In this document: in pieces, positions 1-5,644 of the stretch | How the letters are laid out: each line of letters starts with the position of its first letter | How positions within the stretch are numbered: the first letter of the stretch is position 1 | Notes under the pieces: generated by a model | Databases searched by the model: none | Seen by the model: the letters and a program-made list of their open reading frames with translations, nothing else | What the model was told of the DNA's origin: nothing | Made by a program: the position numbers and the translations under genes | From: Oscillospiraceae bacterium | GTDB taxonomy: Bacteria; Bacillota; Clostridia; Oscillospirales; Acutalibacteraceae | Assembly (NCBI GenBank): GCA_902796295.1 | Contig: CADBOL010000061.1 | Location: 1-6,216, forward strand | Reading direction: 5' to 3' | Length of the DNA stretch: 6,216 nt

Positions 1-564
1 ATTGGAAATAATAAACAGCGAAACAATCAGAAGAAGAGCAATGACTCCGAGACTTATATACTGTACGGTATTGCGCACCGCGGAAAGCTGTCTCGCAAGA
101 GAGCTGTTTTCATGAACTCTGAGAATATTCTCCAAGGACTTGATTTTTTCCGCGACCTCATTGAAGTGAGACATATCCGAAACAGTTACCCTGTAAGCAT
201 CGGGAAGCGGATTTTCATTGAGGCTCTGCAGATACTCTCTCATGGTATCGTCCATCTCGGAGAGAATCTTTTCATAAGCGGGTCCTTTTTCGATAGCCTC
301 AGCTTCCTGGACATAATCTATGGAATTAATCTGGGCGCCCATACGGAAATAATCATAAGCCGTTATATCGGTCTTGGCATAAACCATTATGACGTTTTCC
401 TGCTCTATGTTGCCGATAAATGCTTCGATATTCACGAGAAGCATAAAAGCAACACCGACTAAAAGAAGGCAGCTGAAAAGAACCGTAATCGAAGCGACAG
501 TCATCAGCTTGTTGACTCTGAGACTCCTGAAACCTTCTTTGGTAAGATATCTGAGCTTAGTCAA
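1..564 (-). CDS. ftsX: Cell division ABC transporter permease FtsX, N-terminal 188 residues (runs off left edge)
   Basis: FtsX is the membrane subunit of the FtsEX complex, which transmits ATP hydrolysis by FtsE to peptidoglycan hydrolases outside the cell. The frame is open from a TTG at 564-562 to the window edge without a stop. Visible parts are a basic cytoplasmic N-terminus typical of the family (residues 1-21, with KEGFRSLRVNKLM), a first membrane segment at about 22-44, an extracellular loop at about 45-167 that contains the characteristic NPLPDAYRV (118-126), and the start of the second membrane segment (about 168-188, ending IISN). The rest of the protein lies outside the window. The TTG start is chosen because a strong GGAGGTG lies 6 bases upstream and because the next Met (residue 21) would remove the conserved N-terminus. 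The start overlaps the ftsE stop by 8 bases, implying translational coupling. Identification is firm from motif and position; the hydrolase partner cannot be told from here. Confidence 0.95.
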   Translation of the reverse strand, partial: MTKLRYLTKEGFRSLRVNKLMTVASITVLFSCLLLVGVAFMLLVNIEAFIGNIEQENVIMVYAKTDITAYDYFRMGAQINSIDYVQEAEAIEKGPAYEKILSEMDDTMREYLQSLNENPLPDAYRVTVSDMSHFNEVAEKIKSLENILRVHENSSLARQLSAVRNTVQYISLGVIALLLIVSLFIISN

Positions 565-1471
565 TATTCTCACCTCCGTCAGTCAATGTGTCGGCACCGC
601 CCGATGAAATATCCTCGATAACGGTCTGACTCTCAATTATCTCGACAAAATCATCCGTTATCATAACCTCGGTAATTTCATTATCGGAAACTGCGGCTGA
701 ATCGGCGTCTGAGCGTGAATAAACGGAATAATCCTCAGCACCCTTTGAATAATCGCTGGCAATTTCACTTGCGGGATTGATATGAGCAGTGGCCTGATCA
801 AGATTGTTGAGCTCACCGTCAGATACAACAGAACCTCTGTCGAGTATTATGACTCTCTTGTCAAAACATCTGACAAGTGAATGCTCATGAGTAACCATGA
901 TAACCGTGGTACCTGCTTCATTGAGCCTCATGAGGAGATCCACTATCTCGTAGCTCATCTGAGGGTCAACGTTACCCGTCGGCTCGTCGGCAATGATTAT
1001 CTCGGCATCGTTTGCAAGCGCGCGCGCAAGAGCAACGCGCTGCTGCTCGCCGCCCGAGAGCTCGCGCGGGAAATTCCTTGATTTTTCACTCAGACCCATA
1101 AGGCTGAGAAGATAAGGCACACGGCGCCTGATTTTCTTTTCTTTTGTACCGATAACCCTCATCGCAAAAGCAACGTTGTCAAATACGGTCATCGTCGGAA
1201 TAAGACGGAAATCCTGGAAAACAACGCCCAGCTTTCTGCGAAGTTTGGGTATATTCCTCTTTTTAATCTTATTGAGATTTACACCGTCAATAATGATTGC
1301 ACCGGATGAAGGCACTTCCTCACGCATCATAAGCTTGAGGAACGTACTTTTACCTGCACCGGAGGAACCGACAACAAATACGAATTCGCCCTTTTCGATG
1401 TTGATATTGACATCACTGAGCGCAGTCGTCTTATTATCGTATTTCTTTGTGACGTTTTTAAACTGAATCAC
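557..1471 (-). CDS. ftsE: Cell division ATP-binding protein FtsE with a long acidic C-terminal extension
   Basis: This is the cytoplasmic ATPase of the FtsEX complex; it pairs with FtsX at the membrane to control cell-wall hydrolases. The ABC domain is complete: Walker [10 protein letters not shown] (35-43), Q-loop Q86, signature LSGGEQQR (138-145), Walker B IIIADEP (158-164) followed by GNVD (166-169), and switch His195. The segment [22 protein letters not shown] (83-104) is typical of FtsE. FtsE is usually about 220-230 residues, but this one has 304. Residues about 222-304 form an added tail with 20 Asp/Glu against only 2 Lys/Arg, rich in Ser, Thr and Ala and probably disordered. The start is GTG at 1471-1469, with GAGGT 9 bases upstream; the nearby ATG at 1487 is out of frame. 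The gene follows the PucR-type regulator by 48 bases and overlaps ftsX by 8. Function is secure; the role of the tail is unknown. Confidence 0.96.
   Translation of the reverse strand: MIQFKNVTKKYDNKTTALSDVNINIEKGEFVFVVGSSGAGKSTFLKLMMREEVPSSGAIIIDGVNLNKIKKRNIPKLRRKLGVVFQDFRLIPTMTVFDNVAFAMRVIGTKEKKIRRRVPYLLSLMGLSEKSRNFPRELSGGEQQRVALARALANDAEIIIADEPTGNVDPQMSYEIVDLLMRLNEAGTTVIMVTHEHSLVRCFDKRVIILDRGSVVSDGELNNLDQATAHINPASEIASDYSKGAEDYSVYSRSDADSAAVSDNEITEVMITDDFVEIIESQTVIEDISSGGADTLTDGGENID
571..577 (-). promoter_or_regulatory. Ribosome binding site that fixes the ftsX TTG start
   Basis: On the minus strand the bases read GGAGGTG, a near-perfect anti-16S match, 6 bases before the TTG at 564-562. 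It lies inside the last codons of ftsE. It is the main reason for choosing the TTG start, together with the conserved FtsX N-terminus that this start preserves. Confidence 0.85.
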
Positions 1472-1519
1472 TGTAAAAATACCTCATTTGGTGATGATTA
1501 ATTAAACTTAAAACACTTA

Positions 1520-2602
1520 TCAATACTTGACCGGCTTGGCATCAAGATACTTCTTGACCATAAGAGCTACTTTGAATACTATGGCATCATCAAATTCCCT
1601 GAGGTCAAGACCCGTAATCTTCTTGATTTTTTCAAGACGGTATACAAGAGTATTCCTGTGAACGAAAAGCTTTCTCGAAGTCTCTGAAACATTAAGGTTA
1701 TTCTCAAAAAATCTCTGAATAGTGAAAAGAGTCTCGTGGTCAAGGCTCTCAATGGAACCCTTCTTGAATACTTCCTTGAGGAACATCTCGCAGAGAGTGG
1801 TCGGAAGCTGATAAATAAGCCTCGCGATACCGAGATTGTCATAGGAAACTATAGTCTTTTCAGTATCGAAAACCTTGCCTACCTCAAGAGCTATCTGAGC
1901 CTCTTTGAATGAACGCGCAAGATCTCTGATACCTTCAACAGCAGTGCCTATACCGACAAGAACATGAGTATAGAGCTCCGTGCTGAGTGAGTCCGAAATC
2001 GAACGTGCAAGTTTTTCAAGGTCTTTTGTCTCGGTGCTGGTGCCGAGCTCTTTGACTATCGCAATATCGGTCTCGCTGACATTGATAATGAAATCTTTGT
2101 TTTTATCGGGGAAGAGGTTGAGAACGGAATCATAAACGGCCGCATCGTTATGATCGACAACCCTGATAAGGAGAACGGCTCTCGAAACATCCATATTGAA
2201 GTGGAGCTCTCTTGATTTGAGATAAATATCTCCGGGAAGGATATTGTCAAGGATTACGTTCTTAATGAAATTTGTGCGGTTATACTTTTCTTCATAATAC
2301 AGTTTGAGATTATCAAGCGCGACACAGCAAACAGCCGCAAATCTGCTTGCATTCTCATCTGTACCCTCAACAAAGACGGCATACTCATCCTGAGCTCTGG
2401 AGCCGAAATTATAAAAAGTATATCCGTTTATAATATGAAATTCATTATCGGAAAAAACATCTACGGCCGAGGGAAAGACTTCGCCTATCTTGCTCAGTTC
2501 GCTGCAGGCAAAGATAGTACCGGTTTCATCAATGACGCCCAGTGTTCTGCCGACAGCATCGCGTATCTGGTGGACAAGGCCCTGAAAAATTCTGTTTGAC
2601 AT
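1520..2602 (-). CDS. PucR/CdaR-family transcriptional regulator
   Basis: This is a DNA-binding regulator of the PucR/CdaR (sugar-diacid regulator-like) group, 360 residues. The C-terminus is the PucR helix-turn-helix: residues about 295-350 with NNLNVSETSRKLFVHRNTLVYRLEKI and the following TGLDLREFDDAIVFKVAL, very close to the family pattern HRNTLxYRLxxIxxxTGLDL. The middle (about 135-265) resembles the GGDEF-like domain of this family, including VGIGTAVEGIRDLARSFKEAQIALEVG. The N-terminus (about 1-100) has IRDAVGRTLGVIDETGTIFACSELSKIGE, which recalls the CdaR ligand-recognition domain, but the ligand cannot be named. The ATG at 2602 has AGGGG 6 bases upstream. The gene is transcribed away from murA and toward ftsEX, and the 48-base gap before ftsE shows no terminator. 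Regulation of ftsEX, murA or itself is inference from position. Family assignment is strong; the target genes and effector are unknown. Confidence 0.88.
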   Translation of the reverse strand: MSNRIFQGLVHQIRDAVGRTLGVIDETGTIFACSELSKIGEVFPSAVDVFSDNEFHIINGYTFYNFGSRAQDEYAVFVEGTDENASRFAAVCCVALDNLKLYYEEKYNRTNFIKNVILDNILPGDIYLKSRELHFNMDVSRAVLLIRVVDHNDAAVYDSVLNLFPDKNKDFIINVSETDIAIVKELGTSTETKDLEKLARSISDSLSTELYTHVLVGIGTAVEGIRDLARSFKEAQIALEVGKVFDTEKTIVSYDNLGIARLIYQLPTTLCEMFLKEVFKKGSIESLDHETLFTIQRFFENNLNVSETSRKLFVHRNTLVYRLEKIKKITGLDLREFDDAIVFKVALMVKKYLDAKPVKY

Positions 2603-2673
2603 AAAATACCCCTAACCATAAATTAAACTTTGATATGTGAAAAATAGCCAAAACTGACATATCTCCGGGTAAC

Positions 2674-2702
2674 ATAATACACGATTATTCGGCTTTTTGC
2701 AA
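2674..2702 (-). promoter_or_regulatory. Promoter for the PucR-type regulator (and probably ftsEX)
   Basis: On the minus strand the -35 box is TTGCAA (2702-2697) and the -10 box is TATTAT (2679-2674), separated by 17 bases. The -10 matches five of six consensus positions and the -35 four of six. Transcription would begin near 2667, giving a leader of about 65 bases before the ATG at 2602. No other promoter was seen between this gene and ftsX, so it may serve all three genes. Confidence 0.65.
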
Positions 2703-2720
2703 TAGAAAACAACGATTTTT

Positions 2721-2750
2721 TTGACAAAATATTCAATAAACAGTGATAAT
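2721..2750 (+). promoter_or_regulatory. Upstream candidate promoter for murA (P1)
   Basis: A perfect TTGACA (2721-2726) is followed after 18 bases by GATAAT (2745-2750), a sigma-A type match with five of six -10 positions. Transcription would start near 2757 and leave a leader of about 140 bases before murA. The -10 and start region are covered by the palindrome at 2748-2773, so this promoter may be controlled separately from P2. Use in vivo is inferred from sequence only. Confidence 0.55.
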
Positions 2751-2773
2751 TTACTTGTTTTTACAAGAAAATT
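2748..2773. repeat. Imperfect 26-base palindrome over the P1 start region (candidate operator)
   Basis: The left arm AATTTACTTGT (2748-2758) and right arm ACAAGAAAATT (2763-2773) are inverted copies with one mismatch (A against A) around a TTTT centre. It overlaps the last three bases of the P1 -10 box and the likely start site, the usual place for a repressor site. It is AT-rich, so chance is possible, and it could instead form a weak hairpin in the P1 transcript. The protein that would bind it is unknown; the divergent regulator is one candidate. Confidence 0.4.
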
Positions 2774-2814
2774 AACAATTATTTAAAAAAATCGCAGTAA
2801 TCAAAGAAAAGTAT

Positions 2815-2842
2815 TTGCAATTATCCGGCGTTGTGATATAAT
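2815..2842 (+). promoter_or_regulatory. Proximal promoter for murA (P2), extended -10
   Basis: TTGCAA (2815-2820), a 16-base spacer, and a perfect TATAAT (2837-2842) preceded by TGA (2834-2836), which makes an extended -10 element. The start would be near 2849, leaving about 50 bases of AT-rich leader before the murA TTG. This is the best promoter in the divergent region. Confidence 0.75.
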
Positions 2843-2887
2843 TTATTAGGTTAATTTTAAATTTATTTCTTTATTATAGATTGAAAT

Positions 2888-2902
2888 GAGGATAACACCT
2901 TG
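2888..2902 (+). promoter_or_regulatory. Ribosome binding site and TTG start of murA
   Basis: GAGG (2888-2891) lies 8 bases before TTG (2900-2902). The TTG gives the expected MurA N-terminus, MEKFVINGGVPLHGEV, and no in-frame ATG or GTG lies just upstream. The ATG at 2886-2888 overlaps the binding site and is in another frame. Confidence 0.8.
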
Positions 2903-4192
2903 GAGAAATTCGTCATTAACGGCGGAGTTCCTCTGCATGGTGAGGTCACCGTCAGCGGAGCTAAAAATGCCGCTCTTGCAATAATCCCCGCCGCCATACT
3001 GTGCCGGGATGTCTGCAGGATTGAAAATCTGCCGGTATCTATCAGCGATGTCCGCTATATGATATCCACGCTTAAGTATATCGGCGCCACAATAAAATAC
3101 ATTGACAGAAGCACTATTGAAATAGATTCCAGAAACGTTAATTCTTATATGATTTCTCATGATATGACAAAACATCTGAGAGCGTCATACTATTTCATAG
3201 GAGCTCTTCTCGGAAGATTCGGCAAGGCCAGGGTCGCCATGCCCGGCGGATGCTATCTCGGTCCCCGACCGATAGACCAGCATATAAAGGGCTTTGAAGC
3301 TCTGGGTGCCACAATATCGGTAGAGGATAACGCCATTGTAGAAGCAACTTCCTCAAAGCTTTTCGGCGCTCCCGTTTATCTTGACATAGTCTCTGTGGGT
3401 GCCACTGTTAATATCATGCTCGCCGCCGCAAGAGCCGAAGGCATGACTATAATCGAAAACGCCGCGAAGGAGCCTCACATAGTTGACCTTGCAAACTTCC
3501 TCAACTCCATGGGAGCCGACATCAGAGGCGCGGGCACAGATGTAATAAAAATCAGAGGCACCGAAAATCTTCACGGCTGCACTTATTCGATTATTCCCGA
3601 TCAGATTGAAGCCGGCACATTTATGGTTGCCGCAGCCGCAACAAGAGGAAACGTTCTCATTAATAATGTTATCCCCAAGCATCTTGAATCCATCTCAACA
3701 AAGCTTATTGAATGCGGAGCCGATATTGAAGAATATGATGAAGCCGTGCGTGTAAGCATGACGGAAAGACCCGGCAAGTGCAATATAAAGACAATGCCGC
3801 ATCCCGGATTCCCGACTGATATGCAGCCTCAGATGGCAGTTCTTCTCTCAATGGCTGAGGGCACCAGTCTCATCTCCGAAAGTATATGGAGCAACAGATT
3901 CAGATACACCGAGCAGCTTCAGAGAATGGGTGCCAGAATTACCGTTGACGGTCAGATAGCGATGATTCACGGCGTTGAGAAACTCAAAGGCGCTCCCGTC
4001 AAGGCGGATGATCTCAGAGCCGGCGCCGCTATGATTATTGCCGGTCTCTGCGCCGAAGGAAGAACTGAAATCGAAGATGTTATGCATATAAAGCGCGGCT
4101 ATGAAAATGTTGTTGAAAAATTCAGCAATCTCGGCGCGGACATCAGAATGGTTTACAGCGTCGATCCTTTTGATATCAATAAAGTAGGATAA
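2900..4192 (+). CDS. murA: UDP-N-acetylglucosamine 1-carboxyvinyltransferase MurA
   Basis: MurA transfers the enolpyruvyl group of phosphoenolpyruvate to UDP-GlcNAc, the first committed step of peptidoglycan synthesis, in the cytoplasm. The 430 residues fit the family's usual 417-436. Key residues are present: Lys22-Asn23 in SGAKNA, Arg94 in KHLRASYYFIG, the catalytic Cys118 in PGGCYLGPRPIDQH (equivalent to Cys115 of E. coli and the target of fosfomycin), Asp307 in GFPTDMQ, and Arg373 in DLRAGAAMIIAG. The C-terminal HIKRGYENVVEKFSNLGADI (396-415) is also typical. Keeping the Cys, rather than Asp, predicts a fosfomycin-sensitive enzyme. The start is TTG with GAGG 8 bases upstream. Many Firmicutes have two MurA paralogues; which type this is cannot be decided here. 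It lies divergent from the regulator-ftsEX unit and upstream of walJ, with a terminator-like hairpin between. Confidence 0.96.
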   Translation: MEKFVINGGVPLHGEVTVSGAKNAALAIIPAAILCRDVCRIENLPVSISDVRYMISTLKYIGATIKYIDRSTIEIDSRNVNSYMISHDMTKHLRASYYFIGALLGRFGKARVAMPGGCYLGPRPIDQHIKGFEALGATISVEDNAIVEATSSKLFGAPVYLDIVSVGATVNIMLAAARAEGMTIIENAAKEPHIVDLANFLNSMGADIRGAGTDVIKIRGTENLHGCTYSIIPDQIEAGTFMVAAAATRGNVLINNVIPKHLESISTKLIECGADIEEYDEAVRVSMTERPGKCNIKTMPHPGFPTDMQPQMAVLLSMAEGTSLISESIWSNRFRYTEQLQRMGARITVDGQIAMIHGVEKLKGAPVKADDLRAGAAMIIAGLCAEGRTEIEDVMHIKRGYENVVEKFSNLGADIRMVYSVDPFDINKVG

Positions 4193-4198
4193 TATAAC

Positions 4199-4238
4199 AA
4201 CTGTCGTTTGGGCAATCGTTCATACGGCAGTTTTCTTT
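4199..4238 (+). terminator. Terminator-like hairpin between murA and walJ
   Basis: AACTGTCGT (4199-4207) pairs with ACGGCAGTT (4224-4232) as a 9-base stem with one G-U pair and a 16-base loop. The run TTTTCTTT (4231-4238) starts within the last two stem bases. It begins seven bases after the murA stop and ends just before the walJ binding site (AAGAGG, 4239-4244). The long loop and interrupted T run suggest partial rather than complete termination. No convincing promoter for walJ was found after it, so walJ-rlmH may depend on read-through. Confidence 0.55.
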
Positions 4239-4249
4239 AAGAGGTTTAT

Positions 4250-5035
4250 ATGGCAACATTTTGTTCACTCTTTTCCTCAAGCAGCGGAAACTGCACTTAT
4301 ATCGGCACTCCTTCGGGAGGGATACTCATCGATATAGGAGTCAGCGCCAAAAGAACCGAGACAGCGCTGAGAAATATCGGCGTTGACCCGGCAGACATTG
4401 GCGCCGTATTTGTTACTCACGAACACAATGATCATATTTCCGGTGTCAGGGTTTTTGCATCACGATATAAAGCAAAGGTTTATGCCAGCGAAGGAACTCT
4501 TATCGGTATGGACAGTGCCGGAGTTTTCAAAAGTCCGGTTGAAGCATACATAATGCCGGAATCCGGAATGGAAGCAATGGGAATGTATATAAGACCCTTT
4601 CATACTTCGCATGATGCCAATGATCCCACCGGATTTACAATTACACTCAGCAGCGGTAAAAGAGCCGCAGTTGCTACCGATACCGGCACAGTTACGGACA
4701 GCATGAAAGAAAACCTTGCCGGATGCAATCTGATACTGCTCGAATCAAATCACGATATAAATATGCTTAAAATGGGACCGTATCCATACATTCTAAAAAA
4801 AAGGATTCTGTCCGATACGGGTCATCTCTCAAATGATATGTGTTCCTCCTTCGCCGCCGAGCTGATTGAAAGCGGCACGGAGAATCTTATACTCGGCCAC
4901 CTGAGCAAGGAAAACAATATTCCCGCTCTCGCTTTTGAAACAACAAAAAGCGCACTAGAAGAAAAAGGATACAGAACAAACGAAGATTTTATTCTTCACG
5001 TTGCCGGCGACCTGAATCCGCCCGTTATTTTCTGA
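4250..5035 (+). CDS. walJ: WalJ/YycJ-family metallo-beta-lactamase-fold hydrolase
   Basis: This protein belongs to the WalJ (YycJ, VicX) family of metallo-beta-lactamase-fold enzymes, which in low-GC Gram-positives are encoded with the WalRK cell-wall control system; a nuclease activity has been reported for the family. The 261 residues match the usual length of about 264. Metal-binding motifs are HEHNDH (57-62, HxHxDH), His118 and His121 in PFHTSHDANDP, Asp144 in ATDTG, His168 in LLESNHD, and His217 in LGHLSKENN. The conserved block MGPYPYILKKRILSDTGHLSN (175-195) is diagnostic. The ATG at 4250 has AAGAGG 5 bases upstream. In Bacillus and Staphylococcus, walJ and rlmH lie near each other in the wal region; here they are adjacent and no walRK or htrA is seen. 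Codons 182-184 contain a run of eight A (4795-4802). The fold and family are certain; the substrate is not. Confidence 0.92.
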   Translation: MATFCSLFSSSSGNCTYIGTPSGGILIDIGVSAKRTETALRNIGVDPADIGAVFVTHEHNDHISGVRVFASRYKAKVYASEGTLIGMDSAGVFKSPVEAYIMPESGMEAMGMYIRPFHTSHDANDPTGFTITLSSGKRAAVATDTGTVTDSMKENLAGCNLILLESNHDINMLKMGPYPYILKKRILSDTGHLSNDMCSSFAAELIESGTENLILGHLSKENNIPALAFETTKSALEEKGYRTNEDFILHVAGDLNPPVIF

Positions 5036-5036
5036 T

Positions 5037-5519
5037 ATGAATGAAATAAAAATAATCTGCCTGGGAAAACTGAAAGAAAAATATCTCAGAGACGCCTGCG
5101 ATGAATATATCAAGCGTCTCGGCGCTTTTTGCAAAATCAGCATAGTTGAGCTGAGTCCTTATAAGCTTCCCGAAAATCCGAATGATTCAATGATTAAAAA
5201 AGCTCTTGATGATGAATGTGCGAGAATAACCGAAAAAATTGACAGAAACAGCGTTTTAATATCACTCTGCATTGAAGGCAGACGGTTTTCAAGCGAGGAG
5301 TTTTCTTCGGAACTTGAAAACATATTTGTTTCAGGTGCCGGTAATCCGGTTTTTATTATCGGCAGCTCACACGGGCTCTCGGAAGAAATAAAGAAAAAAT
5401 CAAAGCTGAAACTCTCAATGAGCGAAATGACATTCCCCCATCAGCTCGCGAGGGTAATGCTGCTCGAACAGATATACAGAGCTTTTATGATTTCACAAGG
5501 TAGAAAATACCACAAATGA
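5037..5519 (+). CDS. rlmH: 23S rRNA pseudouridine-1915 N3-methyltransferase RlmH
   Basis: RlmH methylates pseudouridine 1915 in helix 69 of 23S rRNA on assembled 70S ribosomes, using S-adenosylmethionine. It is a SPOUT-type methyltransferase that works as a dimer. The 160 residues agree with the usual 155-160. Seen are the N-terminal MNEIKIICLGKLKEKYL, the cofactor-loop motif FIIGSSHGLSEE (106-117), TFPHQLARVMLLEQIYRAF (132-150), and the C-terminal GRKYHK that carries the conserved Tyr-His. Most relatives have IGG where this has IGS (residue 110). The ATG is one base after the walJ stop, and no purine-rich binding site precedes it, so translation probably depends on ribosomes finishing walJ. 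The Met start matches the family's N-terminus. Arginine codons are mostly AGA, unlike the gap gene next to it. Confidence 0.95.
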   Translation: MNEIKIICLGKLKEKYLRDACDEYIKRLGAFCKISIVELSPYKLPENPNDSMIKKALDDECARITEKIDRNSVLISLCIEGRRFSSEEFSSELENIFVSGAGNPVFIIGSSHGLSEEIKKKSKLKLSMSEMTFPHQLARVMLLEQIYRAFMISQGRKYHK

Positions 5520-5531
5520 TATTTAGCTAAT

Positions 5532-5580
5532 CTGTTTTTTTGTAATAAATTCCAAACTTTAAAAACATACAAAAAAACAG
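5532..5580. repeat. Perfect 13-base inverted repeat between rlmH and gap
   Basis: CTGTTTTTTTGTA (5532-5544) is repeated as its exact complement TACAAAAAAACAG (5568-5580), with a 23-base AT-rich spacer. The right arm ends at the base before the gap -35 box. In RNA it could fold into a long AU-rich hairpin after rlmH, but no U run follows, so it is not a standard terminator. As DNA it could be an operator or a pair of A-tract elements upstream of the gap promoter. A/T richness lowers the significance, although each arm includes matching CTG/CAG and GTA/TAC ends. Confidence 0.55.
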
Positions 5581-5608
5581 TTGCATATTTGTGAAAAAAT
5601 GATAAAAT
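5581..5608 (+). promoter_or_regulatory. Promoter for gap, extended -10
   Basis: TTGCAT (5581-5586), a 16-base spacer, and TAAAAT (5603-5608) preceded by TGA (5600-5602). The layout copies the murA P2 promoter: TTGCA-, 16 bases, extended -10. Transcription would begin near 5615, leaving a leader of about 30 bases with GGAGG (5632-5636) 8 bases before the ATG. Confidence 0.65.
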
Positions 5609-5644
5609 AACAGTGGCTAAAAAAGAAATATGGAGGAATTTTTT

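Noticed and set aside
112..462. Plus-strand open frame of 116 codons at the left end
   Set aside because: It lies opposite the ftsX coding frame, which has clear family motifs, and its product shows no recognisable motif; it is a shadow.
1472..1519. Possible terminator or promoter between the regulator and ftsE
   Set aside because: Only a 5-base AT-rich match (ATCAC / GTGAT) with a long loop was found, no T run follows, and no -35/-10 pair is evident.
2632..2663. Seven-base inverted repeat GATATGT / ACATATC with an 18-base spacer in the regulator leader
   Set aside because: The arms are perfect but short and AT-rich, do not extend, and such a match is expected by chance in this spacer; it is recorded only as a possible half-site pair near the regulator's start of transcription.
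2846..3175. Minus-strand open frame of 109 codons over the start of murA
   Set aside because: It is antisense to the conserved MurA N-terminus, resembles no family and has no binding site worth naming.
4170..4195. Possible promoter for walJ at the murA end (TTGATA with GATAAT or TAATAT)
   Set aside because: Spacing between the boxes is 12-14 bases, too short for a sigma-A promoter.
5523..5530. TTAGCTAA palindrome just after rlmH, followed by a T run
   Set aside because: A loop-free 8-base palindrome cannot form a stable terminator stem, and no GC-rich hairpin precedes the T7 run.
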